From assembly GCA_026648125.1 (NCBI GenBank), contig JAPKGD010000068.1, positions 1-7,778 on the forward strand: a DNA stretch of 7,778 nucleotides, read 5' to 3'. How positions within the stretch are numbered: position 1 is the first letter of the stretch; each line of letters starts with the position of its first letter. This DNA comes from Bdellovibrionales bacterium. Lineage in GTDB: Bacteria; Bdellovibrionota; Bdellovibrionia; Bdellovibrionales; UBA1609. A program made the translations under genes and the position numbers. Shown piece after piece: positions 5,930 through 7,778 of this stretch. The notes below the pieces were generated by a model, which saw nothing but the letters and a program-made list of their open reading frames with translations, was not told where the DNA came from and searched no databases.

Positions 5930-6062
5930 GCCCACGGGTAAAGGCATTAGGGCGATGGGCCTGTCAAAATCTGAGGTGACCTGAGGTTAGATTGGCGCCC
6001 TCCTTGCGCGGCCTAAGACTGGAAAAATCGACCTAGAACCTGTCAAAGAGGCCCATTTACCC
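5928..6062 (+). other. Intergenic block with nested complementary arms, possible structured RNA
   Basis: GGGTAAA (5936-5942) can pair with TTTACCC (6056-6062), and TGGGCCT (5956-5962) with AGGCCCA (6049-6055). The right-hand arm is thus one unbroken 14-base run. Further in, TGAC (5977-5980) plus AGGTT (5984-5988) can pair with AACCT plus GTCA (6037-6045), with a three-base bulge. An innermost GCGC hairpin (5995-5998 with 6006-6009) exposes CCTCCTT in its loop. A second AGGCCCA at 5928-5934 competes for the same partner at 5956-5962, so two exclusive folds exist. No promoter or T-tract terminator was found, and no known RNA family was recognised. Confidence 0.3.
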
Positions 6063-6086
6063 CCACATTCCAAGCCAACGTCTGGT

Positions 6087-6102
6087 TGGCACTCGAGTTG
6101 CT
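6087..6102 (+). promoter_or_regulatory. Sigma54 (RpoN) promoter for the flagellar operon
   Basis: TGGCAC-TCGAG-TTGCT matches the -24/-12 consensus TGGCAC-N5-TTGCW exactly, with GG (6088-6089) and GC (6100-6101) ten bases apart. Transcription would start near 6112-6114, about 40 bases before the fliL start. Sigma54 control of flagellar genes is well known in several proteobacteria and needs an enhancer-binding activator. Confidence 0.75.
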
Positions 6103-6126
6103 CATTGAATGGAATGAGGGACTGGC

Positions 6127-6139
6127 CCGTCTAGGACGG
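6127..6139 (+). repeat. Small hairpin in the fliL leader next to the ribosome binding site
   Basis: CCGTC-TAG-GACGG forms a five-base-pair stem with a three-base loop. It ends two bases before the G-rich ribosome binding site, so it could affect initiation. It is short and could be chance. Confidence 0.35.
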
Positions 6140-6141
6140 AT

Positions 6142-6149
6142 GGGGGAGG
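6142..6149 (+). promoter_or_regulatory. Ribosome binding site of fliL
   Basis: GGGGGAGG lies four bases before the GTG start at 6154. This strong site is what decides the non-ATG start. Confidence 0.75.
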
Positions 6150-6153
6150 AATA

Positions 6154-6687
6154 GTGGCAGACGCAAATACAGCACAACAGGCACCGCAAGCGCCGAGCGG
6201 CGGTGGAACAGGTCAAAAGCCAACCCTGTTTATCATTCTCACGATCGTGAACATGGCGGTAGTTTTAGGTATCGGAGCCATGATTTATCTCGGGCAAAAG
6301 AAGCGTGCTGCTGAACCTGGGCTGGACACAGTTCTTAAGGGTGAAGCCGGGACTCAAGCTGAAGAGGCTCAAAGTAAAGACTTTATCGGCAAGCTCGTTC
6401 CGATGGAGACATTCTTGGTCAATCTCGCTCAGAGTCGTGGCCGAAAATTAGCAAAGATCAATTTGGAATTTGAAGTTTCTAATGATGCGGTAAAAGAGGA
6501 AATCGAAAAGGTAAAGCCGAAGATTCGAGATATGGTCATAATGCTTATCTCAGAAAAAAGCCTGGTCGAGGTTTCTTCAAAAGAAGGCAAGGACAAATTG
6601 CGCGAGGAAATTCGCACTCAGGTCAATTTGTTCTTAAATAAAGGTCAGATTAAAAACGTTTTCTTTACGGAATTCATCTTCAACTAG
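6154..6687 (+). CDS. fliL: Flagellar basal body-associated protein FliL
   Basis: The product is 177 residues with a GTG start supported by GGAGG. The cytoplasmic N-terminus (1-22) is rich in Ala, Gln, Gly and Pro. A membrane span follows at about 24-46 (LFIILTIVNMAVVLGIGAMI), then a linker of about 30 residues and the periplasmic FliL domain (about 78-177). Conserved features include VPMETFLVNLA, KLAKINLEFEV, the helix KIRDMVIMLISEK, the EGKDKLREEI stretch and the C-terminal FFTEFIFN. FliL surrounds the MotA/MotB stator, binds the MotB linker and supports torque. It is the first gene of the flagellar set here, 14 bases before fliM, and lies directly downstream of a sigma54 promoter, so the operon probably starts here. 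Confidence 0.93.
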   Translation: MADANTAQQAPQAPSGGGTGQKPTLFIILTIVNMAVVLGIGAMIYLGQKKRAAEPGLDTVLKGEAGTQAEEAQSKDFIGKLVPMETFLVNLAQSRGRKLAKINLEFEVSNDAVKEEIEKVKPKIRDMVIMLISEKSLVEVSSKEGKDKLREEIRTQVNLFLNKGQIKNVFFTEFIFN

Positions 6688-6701
6688 GGGGCAAGTGAAC
6701 G

Positions 6702-7694
6702 ATGAGCCAGGTGTTATCACAAAGTGAAGTTGATGCCCTCCTCGCGGCGGTTTCCGAAGGCGAGCTGGGATCCTCACAAGAAGGTCAGCCAGGAGCCAAG
6801 CCCGGAGATGACCGGGTCGTCGTCGTCTACGACTTAACTAGTCAGGACCGTATTATTCGTGGTCGTCTGCCTCAGCTGGACGTCATCTACGAAAAATTCA
6901 TGCGTTCGTTTCGTGTGTCGCTCTCATCGGCTTTGAGAAAGATCTCCACTCTCAATCACGCGAGTACAGATTTTCTAAAATTTGGCGAATTTATTAATAC
7001 CTTGCCTATGCCTACTTGCATGAGCGTGCTCAGATTCAATGCGCTTCGAGGATCAGCACTTTTGGTCATCGAAAGTAAACTCGCCTATGCCCTGGTGGAC
7101 AGCTTTTTCGGCGGTGCCGACCGTCCCTACACCAAAATTGAAGGTAAGGACTTTACTCCCATTGAACTTTCAATTGTTCGTAAGGTGGTTGATTTAGCTA
7201 TTGAAGACTTAGAGGCTGCATGGGCAAGTGTTGAAAAAATTGATGCAAGCTTTGTCCGCACAGAGATCAATCCCCAATTCGTAGGTATTGTACCTCCCAC
7301 AGATATTGTGATCGCTTCAACATTTGACGTCGAACTTGAAAACGCGAATGGGACAATTACATTGGTGATTCCTTACGCAACAATTGAGCCGATTAAGCAA
7401 AAGCTTTCGACTGGATTTCAAGTGGAAAGCGATCAGACAGATAAAAAGATGTGGACAGCAACAATTCGAAATCAGCTTTTAGAGACGGGCGTCGATATTC
7501 AGGTCAAGTTAGGTGAGAGCGAAATTACCTTGAGTGAGCTTATGGATCTCAAGGTGGGTGATGTCATTCCGCTCGATCAAGATGCCACGGGTCAGTTTGA
7601 TATTCTGGTCGAGGGAGTTAAGAAGTTTAAGGCGTTTCATGGAATTCATCACGGTTCAGTGGCTGTACAGGTCACCAAGCCGATAGTGAAGTGA
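6702..7694 (+). CDS. fliM: Flagellar motor switch protein FliM
   Basis: The product is 330 residues, the normal length. The N-terminal LSQSEVDALL (5-14) is the motif that binds phosphorylated CheY, followed by a flexible linker (about 18-38). The middle CheC-like domain (about 40-235) binds FliG. It contains FFGGADRPY (135-143) and the EGKDFTPIE stretch (147-155), which take the place of the usual GGxGR and GR-[ED]-FT motifs. The C-terminal SpoA domain (about 250-325), with LLETGVDIQVKLGESEITL and LKVGDVIPLD, pairs with FliN in the C-ring. All three parts are intact, so the motor should respond to chemotaxis signalling. The start is the ATG 14 bases after the fliL stop, preceded by a G-rich site. 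fliN follows after eight bases. Confidence 0.96.
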   Translation: MSQVLSQSEVDALLAAVSEGELGSSQEGQPGAKPGDDRVVVVYDLTSQDRIIRGRLPQLDVIYEKFMRSFRVSLSSALRKISTLNHASTDFLKFGEFINTLPMPTCMSVLRFNALRGSALLVIESKLAYALVDSFFGGADRPYTKIEGKDFTPIELSIVRKVVDLAIEDLEAAWASVEKIDASFVRTEINPQFVGIVPPTDIVIASTFDVELENANGTITLVIPYATIEPIKQKLSTGFQVESDQTDKKMWTATIRNQLLETGVDIQVKLGESEITLSELMDLKVGDVIPLDQDATGQFDILVEGVKKFKAFHGIHHGSVAVQVTKPIVK

Positions 7695-7696
7695 GG
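7693..7696 (+). promoter_or_regulatory. Ribosome binding site of fliN, overlapping the fliM stop
   Basis: GAGG overlaps the fliM TGA stop and lies six bases before the ATG at 7703. This suggests coupled translation of FliM and FliN, which assemble together. Confidence 0.6.
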
Positions 7697-7702
7697 TCAG
7701 AG

Positions 7703-7778
7703 ATGGCGGACGATAAGTCAAATTTGGCGCAAGAACTAGCGCCACAAGAACCTGCAGAGACCAAAGCGAAATTGGCTG
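7703..7778 (+). CDS. fliN: Flagellar motor switch protein FliN, N-terminus only
   Basis: An ATG eight bases after the fliM stop opens a frame that runs off the window after 25 codons (MADDKSNLAQELAPQEPAET, then KAKLA). The polar, Glu-, Gln- and Ala-rich start is typical of the variable N-terminus of FliN, but the diagnostic SpoA domain lies outside the window. The call rests on gene order, since fliN directly follows fliM in many flagellar operons, and on the spacing. FliN forms the lower part of the C-ring with FliM. Confidence 0.7.
   Translation, partial: MADDKSNLAQELAPQEPAETKAKLA

Noticed and set aside
5930..6153. Known riboswitch or RNA (c-di-GMP GEMM, SRP RNA, RNase P, tmRNA) before fliL
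   Set aside because: None of the conserved core sequences of these families could be found by eye.
1..7778. CRISPR array, tRNA, rRNA, insertion sequence or attachment site
   Set aside because: No regularly spaced direct repeats, tRNA-like arms, transposase motifs or flanking target duplications were seen.

Overview
The window looks like a chromosomal piece of a predatory or predator-related deltaproteobacterium of the Bdellovibrio type (Bdellovibrionota). This is inferred from the fliL-fliM-fliN order, the single-span SPOR protein, the many small exported proteins of no recognisable family, and the moderate GC content. No marker gene fixes the taxonomy. The first ~210 bases do not fit the rest. 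They are about 65% GC, read in another frame, and encode a fragment resembling a bacterial surface-protein repeat domain. This is most likely an assembly join or a recombination breakpoint.

Layout. Bases 1-210: foreign-looking coding fragment. Bases ~210-2271: three plus-strand genes in close series. They are the C-terminal part of a protein with four 30-residue tandem repeats, a basic protein with an N-terminal signal or anchor segment, and a small six-cysteine secreted protein; none is recognised. Bases 2272-2448: a gap with only weak small hairpins. Bases 2449-4130: a secreted or lipid-anchored HExxH zinc metallopeptidase, overlapped by four bases (ATGA) with a small predicted outer-membrane beta-barrel protein. 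Bases 4137-4988 (minus strand): a SPOR-domain membrane protein. Its terminator hairpin lies inside the 3' end of the convergent barrel gene. Bases 4989-5110: a divergent control region with a sigma70-type promoter for the SPOR gene and a TGTCAA-N4-TTGACA palindrome. Bases 5111-5929: an inositol-monophosphatase-family enzyme. Bases 5930-6153: a gap holding nested complementary arms that could form a structured RNA or a switch, then a near-consensus sigma54 promoter. Bases 6154-7778: fliL, fliM and the start of fliN, which form the head of a flagellar operon.

How the genes work together. FliM and FliN build the flagellar switch (C-ring) and FliL stabilises the stators and supports torque, so this block serves motility and is probably transcribed from the sigma54 promoter. 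The SPOR protein probably acts at the septal cell wall. The metallopeptidase and barrel protein are translationally coupled and both exported, so they may act together at the cell surface; that is inference. The gene trio at 228-2271 is the least understood part of the window.
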